The translations under genes and the position numbers were made by a program. A stretch of DNA of 37,746 nt. It comes from Deltaproteobacteria bacterium. GTDB lineage: Bacteria > Desulfobacterota > Syntrophia > Syntrophales > Smithellaceae. Positions 1 through 8,460 of this stretch are shown here, in pieces; position 1 is the first letter of the stretch; the number at the start of each line of letters is the position of its first letter. The stretch covers positions 1 through 37,746 of the forward strand of contig JAGVUJ010000154.1 of assembly GCA_019136325.1 (NCBI GenBank), read 5' to 3'. Under the pieces are notes generated by a model. It saw only the letters and a program-made list of their open reading frames with translations. It was not told the DNA's origin and searched no databases.

Positions 1-387
1 GTTGACGTGGCCACCTTGACCGGCGCCTGTGTGGTTGCCCTGGGCGATGATGTCATTGGAATGCTGGGAACGGATGACAAGTTGAAAAAAGAAATCAATA
101 ACGCCGCGCAGAGCACCGGAGAACTCGTCTGGGAGCTTCCGCTGTGGGAGATGTATCACGAAATGATCAAGAGCGATATTGCCGATTACAAGAATGCGGG
201 GAATCGCTCGGCGGGTACTATTACCGCCGCGGCTTTTTTAAGCAAATTTATCGGCGATTATCCGTGGGTTCATCTGGATATTGCCGGTCCGGCCTGGGCG
301 GACAAGGATAAAGCTTATATTCCCAAGGGGGCGTCGGGGGTTGCCATGCGTTTACTTGTGGAATTCCTGCGCAATCGCGTCCGTTAA
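1..387 (+). CDS. pepA: Leucyl aminopeptidase (M17), C-terminal part, cut by window edge
   Basis: This is the C-terminal 128 codons of a cytosolic M17 leucyl aminopeptidase, which releases N-terminal residues from peptides using two metal ions. The reading frame is open from base 1 and starts inside the conserved VDVATLTGACVVALG segment of the family. The later conserved blocks GNRSAGTITAAAFL and HLDIAGPAW (near residues 66-79 and 90-98 of the visible part) are present, as is the usual C-terminal helix ending in LVEFLRNR. The real start lies outside the window. Two peptide-transporter ATPases follow 13 bases downstream, which fits a role in using imported peptides, though co-transcription is inferred. 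Confidence 0.93.
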   Translation, partial: VDVATLTGACVVALGDDVIGMLGTDDKLKKEINNAAQSTGELVWELPLWEMYHEMIKSDIADYKNAGNRSAGTITAAAFLSKFIGDYPWVHLDIAGPAWADKDKAYIPKGASGVAMRLLVEFLRNRVR

Positions 388-400
388 AAAGACAGAATAT

Positions 401-1390
401 ATGCCGCCATTGCTGCAAATAAAAGATCTAATGACCGTATTTGATTCCGCGCACGGAACAATCAAAGCGGTGGACGGCGTGTCTCTGAAAATCGATTCCG
501 GCGAAACCCTGGGGGTTGTCGGTGAGTCTGGATGCGGCAAAACGATGCTGTCTCTTTCCATTATGCGTCTGGTCCCTCCCAACGGAAAGATCATCAACGG
601 TGAAATTTTATTTTCCGGCCGGGACTTGCTGAAAATGTCTGAAGAAGAAATGCGCGCCTGCCGAGGCAGTGAAATCTCCATGATATTTCAGGAGCCGATG
701 ACATCATTAAACCCGGTCTTTCGCATTGGCGAACAAATTGCAGAAACGATCCGCCTGCATCAGAATCTTCCGGCCAAACAAGCAATGGAGCTCAGTGTTG
801 ACCTTTTGCGCGAAGTGGGAATTGCCGATCCGCAAAAAAGAGCAAGAGATTATCCGCATAACCTCAGCGGCGGCATGCGCCAGCGCGTCATGATCGCCAT
901 GGCGATGTCCTGTCATCCGAAACTTCTTCTGGCCGATGAGCCGACCACTGCGCTGGATGTCACTATCCAGGCGCAGATTCTTGATTTGATTTCCGATCTG
1001 AAACAGAAAAACAATATGGCGGTCATATTCATTACGCATGATTTGGGCGTCATTGCTCAGGCTGCGGAAAAAGTGGCTGTCATGTATGCGGGAAAAATTG
1101 TGGAAAGTTCAACGGTCGGGGCAGTATTCAAAAATCCCCTGCATCCTTATACTCAGGGACTGCTGGATTCCATTCCGGCGCGCTGCATTGAAGCGAGAGG
1201 CAGAGAGGATTATCTCCGGACTATTCCCGGGTCGGTTCCCGGTTTGTCTGATCTGGGGACGGGTTGCCGTTTTCATGACCGGTGCTCTTTCGCTTTTACA
1301 GAATGCGTTCAACGTGAGCCGGAGCTTGTTGAAGTTGAAAAAGATCATTTTGTTTCCTGCTGGAAATGCAGTGCGGCGAAAAATCATTAG
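401..1390 (+). CDS. Oligopeptide/dipeptide ABC transporter ATP-binding protein (DppD/OppD type)
   Basis: Cytosolic ATPase subunit of an oligopeptide or dipeptide importer, 329 residues. Walker A GESGCGKT is at residues 41-48, the ABC signature LSGGM near 155 and Walker B with LADEPTTALD near 176-186. The C-terminal oligopeptide-transporter extension carries the family's spaced cysteines (GCRFHDRCSFAF and later C residues). I chose the ATG at 401 because the conserved domain begins there with PLLQIKDLMTVF; the frame is open further upstream only by overlapping pepA. The paired second ATPase follows after 11 bases. Permeases and binding protein are not in the window, so substrate is unknown beyond the family. 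Confidence 0.93.
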   Translation: MPPLLQIKDLMTVFDSAHGTIKAVDGVSLKIDSGETLGVVGESGCGKTMLSLSIMRLVPPNGKIINGEILFSGRDLLKMSEEEMRACRGSEISMIFQEPMTSLNPVFRIGEQIAETIRLHQNLPAKQAMELSVDLLREVGIADPQKRARDYPHNLSGGMRQRVMIAMAMSCHPKLLLADEPTTALDVTIQAQILDLISDLKQKNNMAVIFITHDLGVIAQAAEKVAVMYAGKIVESSTVGAVFKNPLHPYTQGLLDSIPARCIEARGREDYLRTIPGSVPGLSDLGTGCRFHDRCSFAFTECVQREPELVEVEKDHFVSCWKCSAAKNH

Positions 1391-1401
1391 ACCGGAGCAT
1401 C

Positions 1402-2370
1402 ATGCCCAACACGCTTATTGAAATACAAAAACTAGATAAAAAATATTCGCTCAGCGACGGTTTTCTCAGCTCTCAAAAGAGAATTATTCATGCTGTAAAC
1501 CATATCGATTTGCGGATTATCCGGGGTGAGACGCTGGGAATTGTCGGAGAGTCGGGTTGCGGTAAGTCGACGTTGGCGCGTTTGATCACAAGACTGGAAA
1601 AGCCTTCTTCGGGGAATATAAATTTTAAGGGTGGAAATATTTTTGATTACAATAAGGAATCTTTAAAAGCCTATCGACGGAATGTCCAGATGATTTTTCA
1701 GGACAGCTTTTCTTCCTTAAATCCGCGAAAATCGGCGTTAAGCATGATCAAAGAACCTCTGACCATTCATCAACAGGGCAACACAAAAGAACGCCAGGAT
1801 AAGGCCTTGTCGGTGATGATGAAAGTCGGCTTGAAAAAGGAACAGGCAAACCGTTACCCGCATGAGTTCAGCGGCGGGCAGCGTCAGCGCATCGGCATAG
1901 CCCGCGCGCTTGTGCTGAATCCGGAGCTGATGATTGCCGATGAACCGGTGTCCTCGCTGGATGTTTCCATTCAGGCGCAGATTTTGAATTTACTCCGCGA
2001 TTTGAAAAATGATTTTAATTTAACGTATCTTTTCATTTCTCATGATCTTAATGTGATCCGTTATATTTCCGACCGAATTGCCGTGATGTATCTGGGAAAA
2101 ATCGTCGAACTCGCATTGAACGACGATATTTACCGAAAACCTCTTCATCCCTACACGCGTATGCTGCTTTCCGCCGTGCCGTCCTGTGATCCCGGTAAAA
2201 GACAAAGAAAAATTTCGATCAGAGGCGAAGCCGGCATGGAAAATGATCGGGGGTGCTCCTTTCAGAACCGCTGCGCTTACAAGCTCGAAATTTGTGAAAC
2301 ATTGGACCCGGAACTGAAGGAAGTTAATGAGCGAAGCTTTTGCGCCTGTCACAGGGCCGGGTTGATTTAG
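1402..2370 (+). CDS. Oligopeptide/dipeptide ABC transporter ATP-binding protein (DppF/OppF type)
   Basis: Second ATPase of the same importer, 322 residues. Walker A GESGCGKS is at residues 49-56, followed by a Q-loop MIFQDSFSSLNP, signature FSGGQRQRIGIARAL, Walker B IADEPVSSLDVS and switch histidine in FISHDL. The C-terminal region GCSFQNRCAYKLEIC is the cysteine-containing oligopeptide-transporter extension. The start at 1402 is preceded by GGAG at 1394-1397. DppD/DppF-type pairs normally act as a heterodimer under two permeases. The gene lies 11 bases after its partner and 4 bases before the alpha/beta hydrolase gene, so the three are probably one transcript. Confidence 0.94.
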   Translation: MPNTLIEIQKLDKKYSLSDGFLSSQKRIIHAVNHIDLRIIRGETLGIVGESGCGKSTLARLITRLEKPSSGNINFKGGNIFDYNKESLKAYRRNVQMIFQDSFSSLNPRKSALSMIKEPLTIHQQGNTKERQDKALSVMMKVGLKKEQANRYPHEFSGGQRQRIGIARALVLNPELMIADEPVSSLDVSIQAQILNLLRDLKNDFNLTYLFISHDLNVIRYISDRIAVMYLGKIVELALNDDIYRKPLHPYTRMLLSAVPSCDPGKRQRKISIRGEAGMENDRGCSFQNRCAYKLEICETLDPELKEVNERSFCACHRAGLI

Positions 2371-2374
2371 AAAA

Positions 2375-3013
2375 ATGATGCGGGAAGAAAAGATATTCAT
2401 CCAGAACGATTCCTTGTTGATTGAAGCCCTGCTGCACAGAACGTCCGGAGCACAGGGAACGGTCATCTGTCACCCTCATTCTCTCATGGGCGGTTCGATG
2501 TATAACAATGTTGTGGAAGCATTGCAGGAAGCGTTTGCCGGCGAAGGCGTTTCCACTTTAAGATTTAACTTTCGGGGTGTGGGCGGAAGCACGGGAAACT
2601 ACGATGAGGGAAGGGGCGAGAGAAGGGATATTCTGGCCGTCTGCAATTATTTAAAGCATATGGGCATGTCAAACATATTCTTTGCCGGCTATTCCTTTGG
2701 TGCTTGGGTCGGTTCAAAGGTTATCGAAGATAACGATAATCCCTTTTCGTTCAGCATTTGTGTTGCGCCTCCGATTGATTTGTTCGAATTCAACTGGAAT
2801 CAATTAAAAAATAAAATTGATTTATTGATTTGCGGCGACAGGGATCAGTTCTGTTCCGCTGACATCCTTGCGGATGAGGCAAAAAAAATGAATTCGGTTT
2901 TGGAAGTTATTCAAGGCGCTGATCATTTTTATGGGGGGAAGGAGAAGGAACTGATGGAAATTTTGTATAAATTCATGTTAAAAAAACTTAATAAATTCAT
3001 AAAAAAAACTTGA
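2375..3013 (+). CDS. Small alpha/beta hydrolase, dienelactone-hydrolase-like (COG2945 type)
   Basis: Predicted soluble alpha/beta hydrolase of 212 residues. The nucleophile elbow GYSFGA places Ser at residue 107; the probable acid is Asp155 in CGDRDQF and the probable base His184 in GADHFYGG. The N-terminal CHPHSLMGGSMYNNVV and FNFRGVGGSTG blocks are characteristic of this uncharacterised group. No signal peptide is visible. Two adjacent ATG codons (2375, 2378) could serve as start. The natural substrate is unknown; an esterase or thioesterase role is possible. It sits 4 bases after the transporter ATPase and is followed by an AT-rich gap before the cold-shock gene. Confidence 0.85.
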   Translation: MMREEKIFIQNDSLLIEALLHRTSGAQGTVICHPHSLMGGSMYNNVVEALQEAFAGEGVSTLRFNFRGVGGSTGNYDEGRGERRDILAVCNYLKHMGMSNIFFAGYSFGAWVGSKVIEDNDNPFSFSICVAPPIDLFEFNWNQLKNKIDLLICGDRDQFCSADILADEAKKMNSVLEVIQGADHFYGGKEKELMEILYKFMLKKLNKFIKKT

Positions 3014-3075
3014 TTTTGAAAAAAAACAGTGATAATTTTTAAACCAACGCATAAAAACTGAATAGGTTGTTGTGA

Positions 3076-3251
3076 TTCATCAGAGATGATGAAAACGGTG
3101 TTCACCAGGAAATTTTAAGTGTTAAGGTTTACAGAAAAAGAAATTAACCGCAAAGAATTCTTGATTAAAAGATAGAATTCATGCGGTTTTTTTTGTTTTC
3201 TGCAAATTTAACCAGGCAGAAAACAAATATTTTTAAAGGAGGGTTTTAGCT
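3076..3251 (+). promoter_or_regulatory. Hairpin-rich 5' leader of the cold-shock gene
   Basis: At least four inverted repeats lie between the hydrolase stop and the cold-shock start: TTCATC/GATGAA (3076-3093), GGTG/CACC (3097-3106), AACCGC plus GAATTC arms (3146-3188, followed by a run of T to 3194) and a perfect 9-bp stem GTTTTCTGC/GCAGAAAAC (3195-3224). A possible weak promoter is TTGATT near 3009-3014 with TAATTT at 3032-3037. A strong AAAGGAGGG at 3235-3243 precedes the TTG start. Long structured leaders that control translation or RNA stability are known for cspA-type genes. The third hairpin with its T-run could instead be a terminator for the upstream operon. Confidence 0.5.
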
Positions 3252-3452
3252 TTGGCAGAAGGAAAAGTAAAGTGGTTCAACGAGAAGAAGGGGTTTGGTT
3301 TTATTGAAAACGATGAAGGCGGGGATGTTTTTGTTCATTATAGTGCTATTAACGGAACAGGATTCAAGACGCTTTATGAGGGTCAGAAAATTCGTTTCGA
3401 TATTGAACAGGGAAACAAGGGTCCCAGTGCAACAAATGTTCAGCCACTATAA
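3252..3452 (+). CDS. Cold-shock domain protein (CspA family)
   Basis: A 66-residue single-domain OB-fold protein that binds single-stranded RNA or DNA and acts as an RNA chaperone. Both nucleic-acid motifs are present: RNP1 KGFGFIE (residues 14-20) and RNP2 VFVHY (26-30). Length matches the family exactly. Translation starts at TTG (3252), fixed by the strong Shine-Dalgarno AAAGGAGGG 8 bases upstream and by the N-terminal AEGKVKWFN. It is monocistronic: a long hairpin-rich leader precedes it and a strong terminator follows. The structured leader suggests post-transcriptional control, but whether it is cold-induced cannot be read from the sequence. Confidence 0.96.
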   Translation: MAEGKVKWFNEKKGFGFIENDEGGDVFVHYSAINGTGFKTLYEGQKIRFDIEQGNKGPSATNVQPL

Positions 3453-3476
3453 TACATGCAATTAATTCATTTTAAC

Positions 3477-3515
3477 TAAAAAAACCCTGCTTTGGCAACG
3501 AAGCGGGGTTTTTTT
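3477..3515. terminator. Bidirectional rho-independent terminator between cold-shock and MATE genes
   Basis: A GC-rich stem (AACCCTGCTT / AAGCGGGGTT with small mismatch) around loop TGGCAACG is flanked by A-run on the left and T-run on the right, so it reads as a terminator on both strands. It sits between the convergent cold-shock gene (+) and MATE gene (-). Confidence 0.85.
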
Positions 3516-3576
3516 AGTGAGTTTAAAGTTTGGAAGCGTCGCGCATCAAATTTTGCCGGTTACCAGAATCTCAGCG

Positions 3577-4965
3577 CTACGCCGATATTTTATCAAAGTG
3601 TTTCAGTTCTTTCCTGGCCCAGTAAATCACCAGAAATAATTCTATGAATCCGGCCAGCGGCATGGCCAGCCAGGCTCCGGTTAAGCCCCAAAAGACCGGC
3701 AGGATGACCAGCAGAGGGACAAAAACTAAAATATCCCGGATAAAAAGGATAAACATGGCAAGGGCGCCTTTCCCCAATCCGATAAACATGTTGACATAAA
3801 TTATGATGGGAGCGGAAAAGATAAGCGCGGCAACATGGATGCGCAAAGCAGGCGTGGCAATGGCCGTTAAAACAGGATCATTGGAAAAAAGCGCAATGAT
3901 CTGAGTGGAAAATACTTCAAGGAGGACGATAGCGATTATGGAAAAAAATATTGATATCTGCAGCGCGACGGAAACGGACTCTTTTAATCGGTCAAAAAGT
4001 CTGGCTCCTAAATTGTATCCGACGATCGGCATTAAGCCCGCTCCAACGCCGAATAACACCATGGTGGCCAGACCGGTGACGCGGAAACATATGCCAAAGG
4101 CCGCGATTGCCTGAAAACCGAAATTTGCGAGAACATGGTTGTAAATGACCAGAACAACGCTCACGACCAGATTGGTCACCATCGAAGGGAAACCGGTTGA
4201 ATAGATTGATTGGATGATTTTCAGATCGAGAGCAATATACTTCAGTTTAAAATCATACTTGGATGATTTTAATTGCAAAAAATATATGGAAAATATAAAC
4301 ATAATGATGTGTCCGATGATAGCGGCCAAAGCGGCTCCCCTGATGCCCATGCGGGGAAAGGGACCGATGCCGAAAATTAAAAAAGGATCGAGAATCGCGC
4401 TGGAAATCAAAGCGATTAACACAACATACATGGATAAAAGAGGCCGGCCTTCGACACGCAGCATGATGGCGGTCATCATGGAAAAAAAGAGAAACGGCGA
4501 ACTGTAAACGGCGAGATAGAGATAATCGTGGCTGAGGGGCTGTATATCGGCGGATGCGCCGAAAAAAGCAAGCATGGCGTCACCGAAGAGCAGCACAAAA
4601 CCGATGCTTCCGAAACCGAACAGCATGGAGAGAGAAAATGTCTGACCGGCTGTTTTCTGCGCTTCAAGAATCTTCCCGGCGCCGAACATTCTCGCGGAAA
4701 ACGAACCGGCGCCGATGCCGGTTCCGACGCCGATGGCGGCGGCAATCAATTGAATTGGAAAACAGACGGTAAGCGCGGCTAATGCCTGAGAGCTTAAACG
4801 GGCAAGCCAGAACGTATCGATGAAATTATAAAGAGACATGGCTGTCATCGCTATAATTGACGGCCAGCTCATTTTTAAAATCAGCGGGAGGATTGCCTCT
4901 TTTCCTAAGTCCAGTGTCTTTTTCATTATTGATCGCTTGGTTCGTTCGGATTTAGTTGCTATCAT
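3577..4965 (-). CDS. MATE family efflux transporter
   Basis: Inner-membrane multidrug and toxin extrusion protein of 462 residues, the normal family length, with about twelve hydrophobic segments. Family features include MSWPSIIAMTAMSLYNFIDTFWL at the first helix and GVGTGIGAGSFSAR in the first half, with a repeated arrangement (FGVGAGLMPIVGYNLGA) in the second half. MATE proteins exchange cationic compounds for Na+ or H+; the substrate is not predictable. The ATG at 4965 gives an N-terminal extension; an internal ATG at 4926 starting MKKTLDLGKEA is an equally good start. Neither has a clear Shine-Dalgarno. It is divergent from miaA, only 27 bases away. Confidence 0.93.
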   Translation of the reverse strand: MIATKSERTKRSIMKKTLDLGKEAILPLILKMSWPSIIAMTAMSLYNFIDTFWLARLSSQALAALTVCFPIQLIAAAIGVGTGIGAGSFSARMFGAGKILEAQKTAGQTFSLSMLFGFGSIGFVLLFGDAMLAFFGASADIQPLSHDYLYLAVYSSPFLFFSMMTAIMLRVEGRPLLSMYVVLIALISSAILDPFLIFGIGPFPRMGIRGAALAAIIGHIIMFIFSIYFLQLKSSKYDFKLKYIALDLKIIQSIYSTGFPSMVTNLVVSVVLVIYNHVLANFGFQAIAAFGICFRVTGLATMVLFGVGAGLMPIVGYNLGARLFDRLKESVSVALQISIFFSIIAIVLLEVFSTQIIALFSNDPVLTAIATPALRIHVAALIFSAPIIIYVNMFIGLGKGALAMFILFIRDILVFVPLLVILPVFWGLTGAWLAMPLAGFIELFLVIYWARKELKHFDKISA

Positions 4966-4992
4966 ATAAAGAAATATAATATCAAGATAAAT

Positions 4993-5904
4993 ATGGGAAA
5001 GAATCTTATCGTTATTCTCGGTCCGACGGCATCAGGCAAAACGCGCCTGGCGGCCAGACTGGCCTTCGATTTGAACGGTGAAATCATTTCCGCAGATTCC
5101 CGCCAGGTCTACAGAAGGATGAATATCGGCACGGGGAAGGATTTAAATGAATATGTCGTCGATAGCCATCTCATTCCTTATCATCTTATCGACGTCGAAG
5201 ACCCGGAAAACGAATTTAATCTGTTTGAATTTCAGAAACGTTTTTATTCGGTATTCGATGCGGTCCGGAAAAGGGGGACGCTGCCCGTTCTGGTGGGCGG
5301 CACCGGCCTTTATCTGGAATCGGTGCTTTGTCACTATGATATGCCTGAGGCGCCGGTCAACAGAGAAAAAAGAAACGATCTTATGAAGAAAACCACAAAA
5401 GAGCTGCAGCAAATTCTTTGCGATTTAAAACCGCGGCTCCATAACACAACAGATCTCGAGGATAGAGAACGGCTAATCCGGGCGATTGAAATAGAAATGG
5501 CGCGAACAACTGCAAAAAAGAAAATGCCGGGAAAACCGGAGATGGAAGCGGCAGTTTTCGGTATTCAATGGGATAGAGCAGAACTGAGACAACGCATCAC
5601 AAATCGTCTGGAAGAAAGACTGCAAAACGGCATGATGGAGGAAGTTGCAAATCTGCATGCCGCCGGATTAAACTGGTCCAGACTCGAGAGTTTCGGTCTG
5701 GAATATCGTTTTATCTCCGAATACCTGCAGCAGAAAACGTCATTTGATGTAATGAAGAATAAATTGGCAACGGCCATTCATCAATTCGCTAAAAGACAGG
5801 AAACCTGGTTCCGGCGCATGGAAAGAAAAGGTGTTGCTATCGAGTGGATCGCGCATGACGACTATTCCTCACTGAAAGCAAAAGTCGCCGATAGTTTAAA
5901 ATGA
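4993..5904 (+). CDS. miaA: tRNA dimethylallyltransferase
   Basis: Transfers a dimethylallyl group to N6 of adenosine 37 in tRNAs reading codons that start with U. The P-loop GPTASGKT is at residues 10-17, followed by the substrate-binding ISADSRQVYR block and VLVGGTGLYL. The C-terminal FAKRQETWFRRM is the tRNA-contacting signature. At 303 residues it is a normal size. The family segment is MNIGTGKDL here rather than the more common GTAKP, a variant seen in some lineages. The stop overlaps the ATG of the next gene by four bases (ATGA), showing translational coupling to the glycosyltransferase. Confidence 0.96.
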   Translation: MGKNLIVILGPTASGKTRLAARLAFDLNGEIISADSRQVYRRMNIGTGKDLNEYVVDSHLIPYHLIDVEDPENEFNLFEFQKRFYSVFDAVRKRGTLPVLVGGTGLYLESVLCHYDMPEAPVNREKRNDLMKKTTKELQQILCDLKPRLHNTTDLEDRERLIRAIEIEMARTTAKKKMPGKPEMEAAVFGIQWDRAELRQRITNRLEERLQNGMMEEVANLHAAGLNWSRLESFGLEYRFISEYLQQKTSFDVMKNKLATAIHQFAKRQETWFRRMERKGVAIEWIAHDDYSSLKAKVADSLK

Positions 5905-7256
5905 AGAAAAAATCTTTACTGGATGATTATCTGCGGAAATATTCCGCCGGTGATCAGTGGGAGCTGATCGCCGACCATACGGATCATGTTTCGCAGGTTG
6001 TGGTTATTCCGGCCTATGCGGAAAAAGAAATGCTTTTTCACACACTCGCTTCTTTGGCGGGAAACGAGCCCTGCGCCCTGGAAGAAACTCTGATCACTTG
6101 CGTTGTCAATAACAAAATAAATTCACCGTCGGCGGTGATAGAAAACAATTCAAAGACCATCAAGCTTCTGGATGCCCTGATTAAAAAGAAATCGTCAATG
6201 GGTTCTGAAGAAGAAAAATATTTAATCAATCTTCTGAAGATAATATCCGAATCGAAAATGAAGCTGGGGTATATCGATGCGTCATCTGCCGGGAAAGCAT
6301 TGCCGCACCATACGGGAGGCGTTGGCATGGCGCGAAAAATAGGCATGGATATGGCGTTGCGTGTCCTGAATAAAGGTTCTCTGTCCGACGGTGTAATTTT
6401 ATGTCTGGATGCCGACACGCTCGTCCAGGAAAATTATCTTCATGTTGTCAGAGATCATTTTAAACCGAAGGTTAAAACAGCTATCGTAGCCTATGAGCAT
6501 CCCATGCCGGATAGCCCGAGAGAGCAGGCGGCCATCTGTTGTTATGAGATTTTTTTGCGTTACTGGGTTCTGGGGCTGAAGTACGCAAAATCGCCCTGGG
6601 CTTTTCATGCGATCGGATCGACCATCGCTGTTTCCGCGGACGCCTACCTGGCCGTACGGGGAATGAACAAAAGAGAAGCCGGCGAAGATTTTTACTTTCT
6701 CGGTAAACTGGCGAAAATAGGCGGTATTGATTACCTCAAAGCAACGTGTGTTTATCCATCGGCCCGAGTATCAACGCGGGTTCCTTTCGGAACGGGAAAA
6801 AGGATGGAGAGGTTTCTGACGGGTGTTGCAGAAGACGAATATCGTTTATACGATCCGCAAATATTTTCCGTATTGGCCGACTTGCTCCGGCTCATGAACG
6901 ATGGGATGAACCGGGAAGAAGAGGAAATTCTCTTACAGGCACAATTGATTCATCCCGGGTTGAAATGCTTTCTGGAATCCGCTGAATTCCCTCTGGCCTG
7001 GTCCAAAATAAGACGCGTTGCGAAGAAGGAAAAATCCCTTGCCGGACATTTCCATGTCTGGTTTGATAGTTTTCGAACTTTAAAAATGATTCATTATTTT
7101 ACAAAAGAGTTCTATCCGCCGATCAATATGTTCGCGGCGCTGAAAAGACTTTTTGACCTGTCCGGTTTCTCCGGTTTGAAATCGGATGCCGGCGATACCG
7201 TTCCGCCTTTAAACGAACAAAGAGAGATTCTGAACTATATGCGCACGATAACATGA
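5901..7256 (+). CDS. GT-A-fold (family 2-like) glycosyltransferase, cytosolic
   Basis: A 451-residue protein resembling family 2 glycosyltransferases. The N-terminal strand VVVIPAYAEKEML begins the nucleotide-binding fold near residue 34. LCLDADTLV near residue 170 supplies the DxD metal-sugar motif, and GEDFYFLGKLAKIGG near 255 supplies the ED catalytic-base motif. No transmembrane helix or signal peptide is visible. A roughly 100-residue insertion separates the first strand from the MARKIGMDMAL helix, and the C-terminal 150 residues match no domain I recognise. The start overlaps the miaA stop by four bases. Donor and acceptor are unknown. Confidence 0.75.
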   Translation: MKKKSLLDDYLRKYSAGDQWELIADHTDHVSQVVVIPAYAEKEMLFHTLASLAGNEPCALEETLITCVVNNKINSPSAVIENNSKTIKLLDALIKKKSSMGSEEEKYLINLLKIISESKMKLGYIDASSAGKALPHHTGGVGMARKIGMDMALRVLNKGSLSDGVILCLDADTLVQENYLHVVRDHFKPKVKTAIVAYEHPMPDSPREQAAICCYEIFLRYWVLGLKYAKSPWAFHAIGSTIAVSADAYLAVRGMNKREAGEDFYFLGKLAKIGGIDYLKATCVYPSARVSTRVPFGTGKRMERFLTGVAEDEYRLYDPQIFSVLADLLRLMNDGMNREEEEILLQAQLIHPGLKCFLESAEFPLAWSKIRRVAKKEKSLAGHFHVWFDSFRTLKMIHYFTKEFYPPINMFAALKRLFDLSGFSGLKSDAGDTVPPLNEQREILNYMRTIT

Positions 7257-7292
7257 TCAGGGTGATGAGGCTAAAATAACCGGAAAATTAGC

Positions 7293-7321
7293 TTGACGGA
7301 TACCCAGAATTTACATATAAA
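7293..7321 (+). promoter_or_regulatory. Sigma-70-type promoter for the parvulin gene
   Basis: TTGACG (7293-7298) and TATAAA (7316-7321) are separated by exactly 17 bases, 44 bases upstream of the parvulin start. This suggests the gene has its own transcript rather than depending on the miaA operon. Confidence 0.6.
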
Positions 7322-7365
7322 CTTCAAACATTTTTAAAACTTACAAAATTTTCGGGAGGAAATTC

Positions 7366-8433
7366 ATGAAAACTAAGATCGGCAAAAACTGGCCAGTAAT
7401 TTTTGTTTTATTTGTTTTTATTCTGTTTGCAGGCTGTTCGGATGACGGGAAAAAAGATGCCGCGTCGGCAGTCGGTGCCAATAATGTTCAGGAATCGGGT
7501 TCCGGCCTGCCGGCAACGGGCGATGCATCCAATGCCTTGCCTGAAAATGTTTTGCCGGGTGATGTCGCCGCCAGTGTTGACGGTAAAATATTAAAAAAAT
7601 CGGATTTAGATAAAAGCGTGAAGGAAAAATTTGAATTGATCAAAAGTAAGATACCGTCCGACAAGCAGAAAGAATTCAAGGAGAATCTCAGAAAGCAGCT
7701 GGTCGATGTGTTCATCATCAAAACTCTTTTGGCAAATGAAATTGAGAAAAGAAAAATCATGGTCAGTGAACAGGAAATTAAGTCGGCCATGGATCAGATC
7801 AAAGGCAGCCTTCCTCCGAACAAAAATGTAGATGAATTTTTAAAAGAAAATAAAATTTCGAAAGACGATATCGTTCTTGCCGTCAAAATCGATAAATTCA
7901 GAAATATGGAGGGTGGCTCGAAGTTAAAACCAACCGAAAAGGAAATCAATAAGTTCTACAACGATAATCGTGAAAAACTTTTCGTCGAACCGGAAAGCGT
8001 TCATGTCCGTCATATTCTTGTAGCCGTGGGGAAGGGCGATACTGATAAAGTGAAGGCAGAGAAAAAAGCAAAAATAGAAAATCTGCGCAAGCAATTGGTC
8101 AGTGGCGGAAATTTTGCGGAGATTGCCCGTCAGAATTCGGATTGTCCCAGCAAAGAAGCCGGTGGAGATTTGAGCTTTATCAAGAGAGGCCAAATGGTGA
8201 AAGAGTTTGAAAAGGCCGCTTTTTCGCAGGAAAAGAATGCCATTGGTCCGGTGATTACAACAGAATATGGTTATCACATCGTTCAGGTTCTGGATCGCAA
8301 ACCGGCGAAGAAAATTGCATTGAATGACGTCAAAGGTAAGATTGCCGACTATCTGGAAAAACGGAAAAAGATGGAGGCCTTTAATGAAATTGTCGCTAAA
8401 TTAAAGGCCAATGCCAAAATCATCGTTAACTAA
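7366..8433 (+). CDS. Lipoprotein peptidyl-prolyl isomerase (parvulin, SurA/PrsA-like)
   Basis: Envelope chaperone of 355 residues. A lipoprotein signal runs to LFAGC with the lipidated cysteine at residue 24; no lysine-rich retention feature decides which membrane it occupies. An alanine/glycine-rich linker is followed by a SurA-N-like helical region (about 60-200) and one parvulin domain (about 205-315) with the conserved VRHILV, FAEIARQNSDCPS, GGDLSFIKRGQM and TEYGYHIVQV blocks. The Shine-Dalgarno GGGAGG lies 8 bases before the ATG. Such proteins assist folding of secreted or outer-membrane proteins. It has a strong promoter upstream and its terminator lies inside the convergent panB. Confidence 0.92.
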   Translation: MKTKIGKNWPVIFVLFVFILFAGCSDDGKKDAASAVGANNVQESGSGLPATGDASNALPENVLPGDVAASVDGKILKKSDLDKSVKEKFELIKSKIPSDKQKEFKENLRKQLVDVFIIKTLLANEIEKRKIMVSEQEIKSAMDQIKGSLPPNKNVDEFLKENKISKDDIVLAVKIDKFRNMEGGSKLKPTEKEINKFYNDNREKLFVEPESVHVRHILVAVGKGDTDKVKAEKKAKIENLRKQLVSGGNFAEIARQNSDCPSKEAGGDLSFIKRGQMVKEFEKAAFSQEKNAIGPVITTEYGYHIVQVLDRKPAKKIALNDVKGKIADYLEKRKKMEAFNEIVAKLKANAKIIVN

Positions 8434-8460
8434 AAAAGCGTTAAGATACCTTTCGAAATC

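Noticed and set aside
401..2370. Complete peptide ABC importer
   Set aside because: Only the two ATPases are present; no permease or binding protein lies in the window.
4214..4782. Several plus-strand open frames inside the MATE gene
   Set aside because: They are antisense to a well-supported membrane protein, have no family resemblance and no ribosome binding sites.
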